From Trichaptum fuscoviolaceum (taxonomy: Eukaryota > Basidiomycota > Agaricomycetes > Hymenochaetales > Trichaptaceae), in contig CAJSYZ010000005.1 in the NCBI GenBank assembly GCA_910574455.1, positions 7,316,001 to 7,380,000 on the forward strand: DNA of 64,000 nt, in the 5' to 3' direction. Shown here piece after piece: positions 11,000 to 22,258 of this stretch. Under the pieces are notes generated by a model. It was not told where the DNA came from. It saw only the letters and a list, made by a program, of their open reading frames with translations, and did no database searches. The translations under genes were made by a program, and so were the position numbers. Position 1 is the stretch's first letter, and each line of letters begins with the position of its first letter.

Positions 11000-11576
11000 T
11001 GTCAGGAATCCGCCTCAGGTTATTTTATTTCTTTTATTTTTCTTTTATTTTCTTTTACGATCACACTCCGAGTCGGATCCCCGACATGTCCGCTCCAAAA
11101 GTGGACTATCTTTGACTCCGATTCTATTCCTTTTTTGCGTAGATTACTTGCCTGTATGTTTGCAGGCCGCTAGGACAAGCGCCCTGCAAGCAATTCTCTT
11201 TTCTTTCTTTCTTCCACCACTCCGACTCGAACCTCCGCTCTACCGATGCGGGACCCCGACTAGAGCGGGACCCCGAACTCCGACTTACGTGAGCGGTACA
11301 GGTCGGACCTAGTCGGATCAGGGTCCAGTGGCTTGGTACTGTATAGTTTTAACCTTTGTTCATCAAAACCGCGGATCCCCCTGTGAAGCACTCCACTTTT
11401 GGCCTCTTGTAAAGTGCTTCTCAGGTGATGTGTTTATCTTTAGCTCTGATGTGTAGAATAGCCTAATTGACTTGTAAAGTGCTTCTCAGAGTGAGAACCA
11501 CCGCTCATTGCATCTGATCGTCGTCCGTGTCTGATTCAGGGTCTCGAAAGCGAAGGAACCACTCTAGGTCGTAATA
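11000..11576 (+). repeat. 5' LTR of gypsy A1
   Basis: It begins TGTCAGGAATCCGCC and ends GGTCGTAATA, where the intact copy ends GTAACA (a C-to-T change). It contains a TATA-like TGTATAGTTT (about 11340), the putative self-primer ACTTTTGGCCT (11395-11405) and the duplicated TGCTTCTCAG arm. The primer-binding site AGGCCAAAAGT (11579-11589) follows two bases after the LTR end. Confidence 0.92.
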
Positions 11577-11640
11577 TTAGGCCAAAAGTTTGTTCTTTCA
11601 ACGCCCTGCAATTGCACCGACCGATTTTTGATCCCTCTGA

Positions 11641-12906
11641 ATGGGAAGATTCGGACAAGAAGACTCCGACGAAGATATGACCGACCCGATCAACCCCGCG
11701 CAAGCAGCGCCCGCGCCAGGCGCTGCTCCGACTCTGACTCCGGGTGCGGCTCCCGCCCAGACCGCACCACCGCCCCAGCAGGGCGGAGACCTCCCCCCAG
11801 ACGTCCTCCAGGCTATCAATGATGCCACCCGACCTCTCCAGTCACACCTGCAGGAGGTGACCGCCGAAAACCAGCGTCTCCACGACTTCATGAACCTGTT
11901 TGTCCGAAATGCGCAGGAAGGCGCGACCCGCACTCCCAAGGGTCCGAAGGTCGGTGCCCCGCCCGCGTTCTATGGGCGTACGCCGAAAGATAAGGAGGCG
12001 GAGAGTATCAGCTTTGAGGAGTGGTCGCAGAAGGTCCGACTTTATGTCTGGATGCGCCCCCAGGAGTTTGTAGGCAGTCCGACAATGGCCTGTCTATGGG
12101 CCGCTTCGCTACTCCGCGGGCCCGCTGAACAATGGGCTAGTCCGCACACGACCGCCGCCCTCGAGGGCACCAAAGTCCCCGCTCTCATGACCGACTTGGA
12201 ACTCTTCCTGGCATCCCTCCAGTCTGCGTTCGGACGTCCGAACATCAAGCGCCACACCGGACAGGAGCTTATGAAACTGCGCCAGGGCAAGGACACGGTG
12301 TCGGAGTATGCGGCGAAATTTCGTGCGTTGCTGGTGGAGTCGGAGGTGGACTGGGGGATGGATGGGAAGATGCTGGTGTTCGAGACCGGACTCAGCAGCC
12401 AGTTCCGCTACGATCTGGCGAGCAAAGAGATCCCGGAGACGAAGAGCTTTGACCAGTGGGTCCGACTGCTTTGCAAATACGATGAGGACTTGCGTGCACG
12501 TCGGACTGGCTTCAGGCAGAACAACTGGAGTCCAAACTGGGGCTCCCGCTCGCAGGCACACCACTCCACTTCGCGCGGACCGACGCGGGACCCCGACGCA
12601 ATGGACATCAATCGCTTGAGCACTGAGGAGATGATGCGCCGCGGACTCTGCTTCCAGTGCGGTGAGCATGGACATCTGGCTCGAGACTGTCCGCAGCGGA
12701 GCAAGAAATCAAATGTCCGATCAAAGGTGGCTTCACAGACCGCCACCTTGTCGTCCACCGCTCCGCCCGCCGCCGCTTCCAAGACACCGACTGCGACCCT
12801 CGAGGAAGTCCGCGACAAGACTCCGACCGTGAACGCCGCTCGCACTCCGACCGTTGACGAGATCGCCAAAGCGGTCGCAGCTGCTCTCAAGAGTCAGGGT
12901 TTTTGA
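11641..12906 (+). CDS. gag: Gag of gypsy A1
   Basis: Open frame of 421 codons. It has a Pro/Ala-rich N terminus, a short helical segment, the retrotransposon Gag capsid-like domain in the middle (FEEWSQKVRLYVW onward, about residues 124-290) and a CCHC zinc knuckle CFQCGEHGHLARDC near the C terminus that binds element RNA in the particle. It is slightly shorter than the 426-residue A2 Gag because of small in-frame differences in the C-terminal Ala/Pro tract. The frame ends at TGA 12904-12906, right after the slippery heptamer GGGTTTT (12897-12903). Confidence 0.93.
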   Translation: MGRFGQEDSDEDMTDPINPAQAAPAPGAAPTLTPGAAPAQTAPPPQQGGDLPPDVLQAINDATRPLQSHLQEVTAENQRLHDFMNLFVRNAQEGATRTPKGPKVGAPPAFYGRTPKDKEAESISFEEWSQKVRLYVWMRPQEFVGSPTMACLWAASLLRGPAEQWASPHTTAALEGTKVPALMTDLELFLASLQSAFGRPNIKRHTGQELMKLRQGKDTVSEYAAKFRALLVESEVDWGMDGKMLVFETGLSSQFRYDLASKEIPETKSFDQWVRLLCKYDEDLRARRTGFRQNNWSPNWGSRSQAHHSTSRGPTRDPDAMDINRLSTEEMMRRGLCFQCGEHGHLARDCPQRSKKSNVRSKVASQTATLSSTAPPAAASKTPTATLEEVRDKTPTVNAARTPTVDEIAKAVAAALKSQGF

Positions 12907-14946
12907 GTGGGTCTAGGCGCGCGGTCGTTCCGCCAAAGACCCCTAACCGGTTTTTGCTGTTAGATGATGATGTGTCCGATCCCTCTGTGTACAATCGTAC
13001 TTCGCTAATACACAAGAGTTTGCATCGATTCATCCATGTCCCAGTGAGAATAAGTGATGGCCAAAAGATTTTGAGCATGAGAGCGCTGCTAGACTGCAGT
13101 GCATTTTTGGTGATTATCAACCAGAAGTTGGTGCGGAAGTTCGGACTACGTACTCGTCCTCTCGACCGACCAATCAAGGTGTACAACGCCGACGATTTGC
13201 TGAACCAGAGTGGTCCGATTACAGACCAATTCCGACTTACTCTGGAGATTGGTGGACACAAAGAAGAAGTCGATGCCACAGTGGCAAACATCGGAGACTA
13301 TCCGTTGATCATTGGGGTAGATTGGTTACACCACCATAACCCGGAGATTGATTGGAACGACGAGACCATCAGCTTCACGCGATGTCCGAACGAATGCCGC
13401 CCTGTCGAAGCGGCAAGAGTCGTAGAAGTCGGACAACCGCTACCCCACACCGTTTGCAAGTTGCGGGCCGCGCGATGCAAGAACAGTCGACAGATGCGAC
13501 CGCGACCGCAGCCCCATGCGAGAGTCTGCGTTGCGGAAGTCGGTGATGATTCAGATGAGTTGGACAGTGAGTCTGACGACCTTGCGAAGATTCCCCCCGG
13601 ATTTCGGTACTCCAAAAAGTACATGGACATCTACCATGATGCGGAGCAGTTCTATGTGGCGGACAATCCGGACTTCGTGCATAAAGTTGCGGCCTCGTAT
13701 ACCTGGTCGCAGGCGATTGCGGAGAAGTCGGCAGTGAAGGAGGGCGATAAGTCCTTCGAGGAGATGGTCCCCCCGCAGTACCGCGAGTTTGCAGAGGTGT
13801 TTTCGAAGTCAGAGGCCGAATGGTTGCCCGAGAGGAAGCCGTTTGACCATGCGATCGACCTGGAGCCCGGATCAACACCTTTGTACAGCAAGATCTATCC
13901 GATGGCACCGGCGGAACGTGCAGCCTTGAAGGAGTTTATTGAGGAGAACCTCCGCAAGGTCTACATCCGACCGTCGAAGTCCCCCGCCGCTGCTCCGGTC
14001 TTCTTCATCAAGAAGAAGGACGGATCGCTTCGGATGGTTGTCGACTACCAAAAACTCAACGAGATCACCGTCAAAAATCGGTACCCGCTCCCGCTGACCA
14101 CCGAACTCATCGATTCCTTGAAGAAGGCCCGCGTTTTCACGAAGCTTGACTTGCGGGCCGGATACAACAATATCCGCATCAAGGAAGGTGACGAGTGGAA
14201 GGCTGCTTTTCGGACTCAGGAAGGACACTTCAAACCGACCGTTATGACTTTCGGACTTACGAACGCACCCGCTACGTTTCAGCGGATGATGAACGAGCTC
14301 TTCAAGGACATGCTGGATGTTATTGTCATCATCTACCTCGACGACATCTGCATATTTTCGGAGAATGAGTCGGAGCACGAGGAACATGTTAAGGAGGTAC
14401 TCCAACATTTGGAAAAGTATGACCTGTTCTGTAAGCCCGAAAAGTGCGAGTTCCACAAGGACTCCATCGAGTACTTGGGTATGATCATTGGCTCTGGGAT
14501 TATCTCGATGGATCCGAAGAAGGTTGAAGCGGTGGCCGACTGGCCGACTCCGGCGAAGGTGAAGGACATTCAGGCTTTCTTGGGGTTTGCAAACTTCTAC
14601 CGACGTTTTATCAAGGACTTCTCGAAGCTGGCGGTTCCCATGACCGAATTGTTGCGGAAGGATGTCCAGTGGTGCTGGACTACCCGCTAGCAAGAGTCCT
14701 TCGATGGTCTGAAGAAGAGGTTTGCGGAGGCACCGGTCCTTGCAATGCCCGACCTCGAGAAACCCATCATCCTCGAATGTGATGCTTCGGACTTCGCGAC
14801 CGGAGCGGTACTTTCGCAGATCGGACCAGATGGTGACATTCAGCCAGTGGCCTACTATTCGAAGTCCCTGGGCGATGCAGAACGGAACTACGAGATCCAC
14901 GACAAGGAGCTGTTAGCCATAGTCCGAGCCTTGGACGAGTGGCGGC
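12897..14946 (+). pseudogene. pol: Pol of gypsy A1, truncated and stopped (PR-RT-partial RNase H)
   Basis: It is in the -1 frame relative to gag. Domains present are the aspartic protease (motif LLDCSAF where A2 has LLDCGAF, so the active-site Gly is replaced), reverse transcriptase (YLDD in IIYLDDICIF) and the start of RNase H ([10 protein letters not shown]). A TAG at 14688-14690 replaces the CAG codon of A2, and the sequence ends at 14946 in the RNase H domain. The integrase half is missing. It is a dead copy; translation would give at most a PR-RT product. Confidence 0.93.
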
Positions 14947-15320
14947 TGTTACGACACAGAGTGGTTCTATGCGTTCTCAGGACCTCGGACAACGTAAATC
15001 GGACGATCAGCGGCTATGCAAAGCGGTTCCACACTCTGGGAAGCACTTGACAAGTCAATTAAGCTATTCTACACATCAGAAGCACAAATATAACGTCACC
15101 TGGGAAGCACTTGACAAGAGGCCAAAAGTGGAGTGCTTCTCAGGCGGACGGGCGCTTTTGGCAAGCGCAGGAGGAACTATACAGTTCCTCCAAGCCACCG
15201 TCCGTATGGACCCGTGGTCCGATCCGAATTTGAAATACAAATAGAAAGATGAATAAGCATCGCTGGCGCGCCGGGTTTGAACCCAAGCGCACCGAAAAGT
15301 GTCCATTAGTGAATAGAATG
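14947..15320 (-). repeat. divergent family-A-type LTR (A'), minus strand, truncated
   Basis: Starts TGTTACGACACAGAGTGGTT, comparable to the reverse complement of the LTR-A end. Both GCACTTGACAAG boxes and the loop AGGCCAAAAGT are conserved (near 15040-15140). It is then cut at 15320 by a B-type LTR. Many substitutions relative to A1 and A2 show that it is an older or distinct subfamily. Confidence 0.75.
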
Positions 15321-16137
15321 TGTCGAGATCCCGGGCTCCTTTTCTCATTTCCCGCACTTTCCCGCCAAGGATCCCGACATGAGCAGACAATCCCGCGGGG
15401 AGAATCCCGCCATTGGATTCCCGGCGCGAAACCTCATTTCCGAATCGCACGATCCCATGCTCACGTGACTTATTCCGCACCACCGTCCCGGCAACCATGC
15501 ACGCATACACACACTCATTTACGACGACCCGCCACGGCACACGTACATTCACTTATTAACATACGCTCATTAATCCGCTAGTACCTCAAGGTGACGACCT
15601 GCAACAGTCTGGCATACCTAGTCTGGCTAGTCGCGGCCCCGGACCAGACGCTGACGTCCACGGACAGGCCGTAGCCATCTGGAGAGACGGGATAGACATG
15701 CCTAGCAGTGCGGTCGTAGCATGTATCGTTTGTAGTAGATAGGTGCGCATTGCGCAAGGACACTTAGCGTAGATTAACTATACAGTCTTTACGAAGTAGA
15801 TAAATAGCTGTAGGCATCGTAAGGAGCACCCCACTTTTGACCTCTTGTGGAGTGCTTCCTTAGGTGCGATCTCTCTCTTTTCTCCTGTGTAGTTAGTTGC
15901 GCAATACTTACTTGTGGAGTGCTTCCTTAGGGATCCGCTTACTTGACGTTCAAAGCAGTGAAGAGTCCTAGCTGGCCTTGAGAATCCCGCGACGCGCCTG
16001 GATAGAATCCCGCGCGTTTCCCGCCTGAATTCCCACGCTCGTTCCAGTCGCAAATCCAGATTCCCGAATGCGGGTTCTTGTCGCGAATTCCAGTTTCCCG
16101 AAACTGTTTCCCGCTACAATTCCCGACGGTTGTAACA
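15321..16137 (+). repeat. LTR of gypsy family B (B4), isolated
   Basis: Begins TGTCGAGATCCCGGGCTCC and ends CGACGGTTGTAACA, 817 bp. It contains ACTTTTGACCT and the repeated CTTGTGGAGTGCTTCCTTAG. The flanks are GAATG (left) and GCAAT (right), which do not match as a target duplication. It is therefore not a simple solo LTR; it may derive from recombination between elements or have lost an end. Confidence 0.9.
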
Positions 16138-16639
16138 GCAATATTGTTCACTCAATAGCCCAGTCGATGGCCTCAGCCTTGACTTGCCCTTACGGGTTAC
16201 TCCTGTCCTCAGACGTGGAGATGTAGCTCATGAATGAAACAACAAGCTCAACAGCCCGGGTGATGGCCTCAGCCGCACCCGACCCACAGGGACTCCTTGT
16301 GCCACAGCATAGAAGTCAGCTGTTGAGCTAACGGTATAACTGCCTGGCTTTGTGCTTTCGCGCGAAGTCAAGCAGTCTAAACCACCATACACCCAACCAA
16401 GTCCAGTAAAGGATAAGACACAGTGAGAGCCATCAAACTCAATGAGCCTTCATGTGGATGAAGGCTCACTTACACGGATCCCCTGGGGTGAGTTCGACGT
16501 GTGTGAGATATTACAGGTCTTGGGCATGGGGACCCTCCCTGGACAAGTGCTTCTTTGTGTGAGCAAGCCCCAGGAATCACCAGGGTGAGCAAGCAGCAGA
16601 TGAAAGTGCAGCCCAAATGGGGTGTGCAGGCGGCGAGCT
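16138..16639. other. noncoding; imperfect duplication and perfect 11-bp hairpin
   Basis: Two related segments, near 16155 and 16247, share 'CAGCCCnnnnGATGGCCTCAGCC'-type sequence (about 90 bp apart). At about 16441-16467 a perfect hairpin TGAGCCTTCAT-GTGG-ATGAAGGCTCA occurs. No gene recognised. Confidence 0.4.
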
Positions 16640-17617
16640 ATCATCTGTTGCTGCTACCCTGGCTGTCCCAAAGATGGTGCTGGCGATTGATGAGTTTTGC
16701 GCCGAATCGAATGAAAGCTGGACGATAGGAAAGCCCTCAGGAAGACGAAGACGAAGGTGTTCTTGGTTTTGTGAAGGCTTGAATCAAGCCCGAGTTATGG
16801 GCGATGTTTTCGGCCGAAAGGGGAAAGTGTAGTGGTGGTGATGCCAGGATGGGACCGTCTTGCACATGCGCGCTGATAGGAGACTGCATGGAGCGCAGAG
16901 AGTCGGACGGCGATGGTAACCGGTCAGTTCTGAAGATATTGTGAGTCGATTTGTAAAATTACAACGGGCCAGCGAACGTACTTCTTTGGACGAGGGCCAC
17001 CCCGTGGTCGCTGTTGACCGCCGTCACCCGTCTTCTCCTTTCTCGGAGATTTTCCTCCTGCGTAGTCCAAACCTTCCTCCTGCAAGACTCTCCTTTTTTT
17101 GTCTGGGCTTCCATCGGAAATGCCAAGCCATCCTCCGGCGCTGGCGTTGTTATATTGTGCACGCCGCCTTCGTCCTGTCTCATAGTTTGTCGGCATCAAG
17201 TACGCCTTCGCGCTCACATGTGGGTACGTCGTCTTTTTGACGAGCAGATGGGGCTGGAATTCGGGAAGGGTGGTGACGGGGTCATTGAGGTATGATGATT
17301 GCCCGCGAAGCTCGTCTGCAGCCCGTCATCTCGATACGTATCTTGTCCTCCGCTCCTGGGCGCACCTTATGCGCCTCATCCGCAATCTCTCCAAGCAGCC
17401 ACAGTCTCTCCTCGGTCGAAGCTGAGCGGGTCTCAATGAGCTCAATCAGTTTGTAGATTTTCGAGGTTAAAGATGTAACGGTCGACGTGAGCACGGCGTC
17501 GAGCTCGCGGAGGTCGGCAAAGCGGGAGAGGTCCAGAGGGAGGGAGTCGAGAGTCTGCGCATAGTCCGCGCGCGCGTCGGAGGTAATCGATGGCCGTCGA
17601 GGCCCGTGGTCGTCGTT
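16640..17617 (-). pseudogene. ING-family (inhibitor of growth) pseudogene
   Basis: Minus-strand frames read DYAQTLDSLPLDLSRFADL with RELDAVL and, further on, RSASTEERLWLLGEIADEAH with KVRPGAEDKIR (17345-17570). After a frameshift and a TGA at a likely CGA site they read AADELRGQSSYLND...LPEFQPHLLVKK..AYLMPTNYETGRRRR (about 17150-17330). The first block is the conserved N-terminal domain of ING/Yng proteins, subunits of histone acetyltransferase and deacetylase complexes that normally also carry a C-terminal PHD finger. A possible acceptor (TTTCGACAG) precedes the first block, and a GTACGT..TTCAG intron lies near 16930-16980. No PHD finger was found, and the Ser/Pro-rich linker breaks into two frames near 16770. 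Lack of one open frame makes this a pseudogene. Confidence 0.78.
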
Positions 17618-17649
17618 CTGTCGAAAGAACTAAGTCGACCAGTAGCACG

Positions 17650-18050
17650 CGCCTATGCGCGGACTCCAGTCAACCGTCCGTAGTATGTCTTCTGCGTGCG
17701 CAACGCAATCGTCGCTCGCAAGAAGTCCGAAGACAAGAAACAAACTGGACTCTTGCACGTCCCTAAAAGTCTTGCGCGCCCGTAAGAATGTCGCGCGCCG
17801 TCGTAGTCGAAGCCCGAGGACAAGAAACAAACTAGTTCGCCAGAAGAAACGAGTCCTAAAGCACGCGCAACAGTGCAGACGTCAGACTTGTTCCCGTTCA
17901 CGCTCTCGCACATCGTGGTTGGGGAAAGGTAAGTTAATTTTCTCACGGTCTACATGACGCGACTAACACAAGTTATTATCGCGTGTGAACCAGCTACTCC
18001 GGTCACGCAACTAACCTGACCCGTTGTCTTCGTTCCCGTTCCTCAATGTC
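17650..18050. repeat. dispersed repeat R (second copy near 34690-35095)
   Basis: Shares GTATGTCTTCTGCGTGCGC, GAAGTCCGAAGACAAGAAAC and GTGAACC(A/G)GCTACTC(C/T)GGTCAC..GTTCCCGTTCCTCAA, in the same order and direction, with 34690-35095. Part of the box also occurs alone near 34140-34175. Length varies between copies. It is probably an old mobile element of unknown type; no coding sequence. Confidence 0.55.
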
Positions 18051-18054
18051 TGCG

Positions 18055-18225
18055 GCCTACGGCCACTGCAGGTACCTGCAGGTACCTGCACAGGTACCTG
18101 AGTTAAAAAAAAGTCATACCTGGATCCGCAGGTAAGCGTGGGAAACAGGTACCTGCATGCGGGTGCACCCGGAGCCGCAGGTTTTTGCTGCAGGTACCTA
18201 CAGGTACCTACGGGTGACACGCACC
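18055..18225. repeat. GGTACCTGCA-type palindromic short repeats
   Basis: The 10-mer GGTACCTGCA and its complement TGCAGGTACC recur about eight times, including three head-to-tail copies at 18068-18102. The phrase GTGGGAAACAGGTACC.. is echoed at 59808-59855 (GTGGGAAACAAGTACC..), so it is a dispersed family. KpnI-like palindromes permit local foldback. No gene. Confidence 0.6.
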
Positions 18226-19243
18226 CGTGTCATGCTCTAAACGGTAATGACATTCGGGCTCACGAATGCCCCGGCGACCTTCCAGCACATGATGAATGAT
18301 ATTTTCAAGGACCTCATCGGAGTATACGTGATCATCTATCTTGACGACTTGCTAATCTTTTCCGAAGATGAATCTCAGCACGATGAGCACGTACGGGAAG
18401 TCCTTAAGCGGCTGCGCGAAAACGACTTGTTCTGTAAACCGGAGAAGTGCAAATTCAAACAGACTTCGGTCGAGTATCTCGGGATGATTATTTCGCAGGG
18501 AAAGGTAGCGATGGATCCTGCCAAGGTACAGGCGGTCCTCGACTGGCCCACCCCAAAAAAGGTGAAAGACATTCAAGCCTTCCTAGGGTTCGCAAATTTC
18601 TATTGACGCTTTATTCGGGATTTTTCTATGACAGCATTCATCGTTAAAAAATCGAGTTTTAAGGTTTCCTGAGTGAGAAGTAAGTTTTGTGACAATTACG
18701 CAACTTTTTGTACATACGTAACTTTTTGACGCAACTTTTTTGACGCAACTTTACACCTTGAATTAAAGGTTTAGCTTTCAACTACAAGCTATTTTAGCTA
18801 TCTGTAGTACAGATTCGTCTCTCGTAAGTATACATAGCTATGATATAGTTGAGATCTATTTATATCTAATTTAATTTGAGAAAATATAAGACATTTCAAA
18901 ATTTATGTACTTTTTTTTTACATTTTCATTATCTCTCTCATTTCCAGCCCAATTTGGCCATCCTTTCCGCACATCAGAGGTGCCACCAATGCTGCATATA
19001 ATGACCGGAAAATGCAATATAATAGGATCAAAGAAAATAGGTAAATAATTGTGAGTTTACGTGTCTTATCATTAATATACTAGAGAATTGAATTAGGGAA
19101 ATAAACATGTATTAAGATTATGATAGGTGAATATGAAGTAGGAGTGTAGACATTTCAAAAAAGAAGAACTGTAAGTTAATGAGGCTTTCTAGACAATCAG
19201 GCAGATTTATTAAAAATAACTGACTTGTTCCTTTATGGGATTT

Positions 19244-22200
19244 TGTCAGGATCCCCCAGGACCCCAACATGTCTAAGGCAATCCCAAACAGAATCCCATA
19301 TACTGAAATCCAAGATTGCAACCTTGGCTGGATTCCGGAAGGATCCCCCGCTCTATGATCCCGGAAGAACCTCTGCTTTGCCACGCATTCTCCTGCTAAG
19401 AGTTCCGCCCTGCTACAACCTCCTCGCCACTGCCTGTTCTCGCCCACGTTTCCTTGTCAGTCCCCCGCCTCGTTCCCATGTCTCAAACCATCCATATACT
19501 GCCTCGTCGTCCCCCAACTCTAGGATGATTCCCCCGTGTGCTCCCCGCTCCTGTCATGCTCTGCATAGTCCCAAAGTCACTCATCATAGCTACAGCCATA
19601 GCCATAGCCATAGCCTGCCACAGCCATAGCCATAGCCATAGTTATCTCGAGACCTTGTAGGTCCTCGACTATGCCCGAATAGAAGATCCCGGCCTTGCGT
19701 CCACAGTCATGAAGTGCAGTAAGGAGAAAGTTCCACTGCGTCCCAAGTCAACCTCTGTCTGGCCTTGAGTAAGCCAAATGACAGTGGTCAAGGATTGCTG
19801 TCCCGCAATCCTGCCCTGTCACAAACCCTGCCCTGTGCTTGTCCTGCTGCAGTGCCGTAGCTAACCCCTTCAACATCCCATGCCTCCCGACCTGCCCTCA
19901 TTTGTCTCTAGCCTGCCCCACCAGGAATCCCACCGTGCCACAAATACTGTTCAAGTGTCCCCTCTGACAATCTTGCAACCCACAATCATTCCCAGTTGGA
20001 GTCCCACCAGACTCCCCCGCTTGTTCCCCAGTTGGAATCCCAACAGATTCCCCCATACAGTCGCGGTTAGAATCCCGCTAGATTCCCCTGCTCGTTTCCC
20101 ATTGCAAATCCTTGTGTAATCCCCCGCAGGATTCCCACACTTGATCCCGTCATGATTCCCATTGCAACCCCCGCTAAGTCCCAGCCTCGATTCCCGCCAA
20201 GATCCCATTAACCCTGGATTACTTCCCGTCGCAAATCTCACATGTTTATCATCATCCACGGGAAACACCTTAGTGTCCCCCATCCTTGATGCTGACCACG
20301 TCCCAAGATAGCCCCAGGTGATTGGCCAGGCCATGCATGTGCCAGCCAACTAGTCCTGCTAGTAGTGTCATGTCCCGGCCCAGAGGCTCAAGTCCCGCCA
20401 CCTTATGTGCAGGATTGACCTCATTTTCTGCAAGGACTTGAACCCCGTCCTTAGTCACCCTATCCCGTGTATGCCTTGCGGTTAGGCTTTGTTACGGCAT
20501 CCAAGCATGACAATCCCCTGCAACCCTGATCCACGCCAGAAGTCGCCCATGACTCATCCCAAGATAATGTATGCATTACATCCACCCCCATGCTTGTTAC
20601 CCTGCTGCCCATGCGCCAGCCATATACCTTGCGCACAATTACATTCCTTTAGTTTCCCTTGCTTTTACCTGACCATGCTTCACACTTGTTATCTTAGAGC
20701 TTGCCCTCACTGTCCCCCACAGATGAATCCCGGTTCCCGGATTCATGTCATTGTATGTGTCGCCTTCACATGCAAGATTGTGTAAGTAGTTAGTTGCGCA
20801 GTATGCGTGTCCGTCCCTGTAGATTCTGCCCTGTAAATAAATACCTGTTGCCACCGTAAGGAGCACTCACTTTCGTCCTCTTGTCGAGTGCTTCCTTAGG
20901 GAACCTCCTCCTTAATACAGAAGTGTTGCCTTGAGATCCCGGTTACCCTGAGCTCTCTGCTCCCATACTGAGCACACCTGCTCCCTGGCTCTCTTGTCTT
21001 AGTCCTGTCCCGGATCCCGCTCTGAGATCCTGCCTAGAGTTCCAGTCCAGAATCCCGCTCTGAGATCACTGTGTGAATCCCCCACTCTCAGATTCCCACA
21101 CTGATCCCCTGCTTTGCAATTCTTGTGTAGATCCCCCACTCGAGATTCCCACTCCTGAAACTCTGCCTGTGTGATCCCCCACTTCGCAAATCCTGCACTG
21201 CTTCTCCTGCCTCAACTCTGCCTTGGGATATTCCTCTCCCATGACTCAGCCTTGACTCTGACTCTGTCCTGTCCTGTCCCTGCCTCAAGCCTCATTGTAT
21301 CTTGCCCCCGTAGCCCCACTCCCCGAGTGACTCCATTGGCATTGTATCTGTCATGACGACACCTAAGACCCTACAAACAAACATTCCCGCGCAATCACAA
21401 ATCCCGACATCAATCCCGACATCCGGTCCCGGCTCCCGCAACCCGGACCTCATGCCAAACATTTCCAAATACACGGCAAACATCATGAACACGCCTTACA
21501 AACACGCCTTACGAACACGCCTTACGAACACGCCCTATGGACATTCTGACAGTACCACGCCCCAGACTACCATTCATTCCTACTTCATTCCTGTAAAACT
21601 CCGAAATCTATCTATTATCCTTTATCACCATTTTCAAATCACTCTGATCACATTCCCGTTGCCCTTTGTTCTAACATACATTCCCGGTTCCTCGTGTAAG
21701 CTACACGCCCCACAATAATTCTCCGAATCCCGCGTGTCGCTACACGACTCACCTCCACGTCCCGAAAACATATCTCACTTCCCATTTCTTATCTCAGACT
21801 CTTACACATATATAAACTTGTAGAAACTCATCATGTATCCCTCGACTTGAATATCACAAGTCTTTAAGCTACTCTACATGCTAGGCCCTCGAGATCCATC
21901 CTTGCTTTCTCATATGCTCTCTCTCTCGCTTCCCGACTATCTTCTCGCTTCTTGTCTTTAAGCTACGCCCTGTCTCCCATTCCCGAGGTATCAATCCCGG
22001 TGAATTAGGATCGTGGGAACTTCGCCCAGATCCCGAATACTTCGTCTCTACTCAGCTTGATCCCGCAAATCTCTCGCCTTCCCTATTTTCCTCGCGCTCT
22101 CTTACCTCGTGACCACCCTTAGGCAAGGCTTGGGTCCGGGCCTGACAGTATCATCCCTAATGGTTCCCCATGCCTTCCTGTCTTTGCACGCTCTCGTAGG

Positions 22201-22258
22201 CCTTGCCCCGGAAGCCGCTTACACACTCTGGCCTCCAGGTTCCCCCACGGTCATAACA
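19244..22258 (+). repeat. LTR-C, left copy (decayed, interrupted by LTR-D)
   Basis: Begins TGTCAGGATCCCCC and ends GGTCATAACA. It aligns along its length, as an inverted copy, with the LTR-C at 22734-31995. It contains (GCCATA)n near 19578-19640, the hairpin block near 20860-20900 (GTAAGGAGCACTCAC..GTCGAGTGCTTCCTTA) and many ATTCCC/AATCCC motifs. CpG is strongly depleted relative to the other copy (CATTGCAA for CGTCGCAA and similar). Flanking pentamers (GATTT, CATTC) do not clearly match. Confidence 0.75.
21349..22147 (+). mobile_element. solo LTR-D inside LTR-C
   Basis: A 799-bp sequence starts TGTCATGACGACACC and ends GGGTCCGGGCCTGACA. It has a perfect 5-bp target duplication GTATC (21344-21348 and 22148-22152) and interrupts the LTR-C alignment exactly there. 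It carries a 14-bp tandem array ACACGCCTTACGA (about 21488-21540) and a TATATAAAC box (about 21810). A second, 5'-truncated copy lies at 35499-36125. No internal region is seen, so it is a solo LTR of an otherwise unseen retrotransposon family. Confidence 0.9.

Larger units (their letters stand above)
11000..14946 (+). mobile_element. Ty3/gypsy chromovirus family A, copy 1 (3'-truncated)
   Basis: This holds the 5' LTR, gag and about half of pol of the same family as the complete copy at 53139-59475, to which it is very similar. It is cut at 14946, in the RNase H region, where a divergent A-type LTR in opposite orientation begins. No integrase, chromodomain or 3' LTR is present. The base pairs left of the LTR (10995-10999, GAAAC) cannot be matched because the right end is lost. 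Confidence 0.93.

Noticed and set aside
10959..11312. 117-codon frame at the A1 LTR
   Set aside because: It overlaps the LTR and recurs with the LTR in A2; not a separate gene.
13872..14900. 342-codon minus-strand open frame opposite A1 pol
   Set aside because: It is an antisense shadow of the conserved pol reading; the same shadow recurs wherever pol occurs and has no domain of its own.
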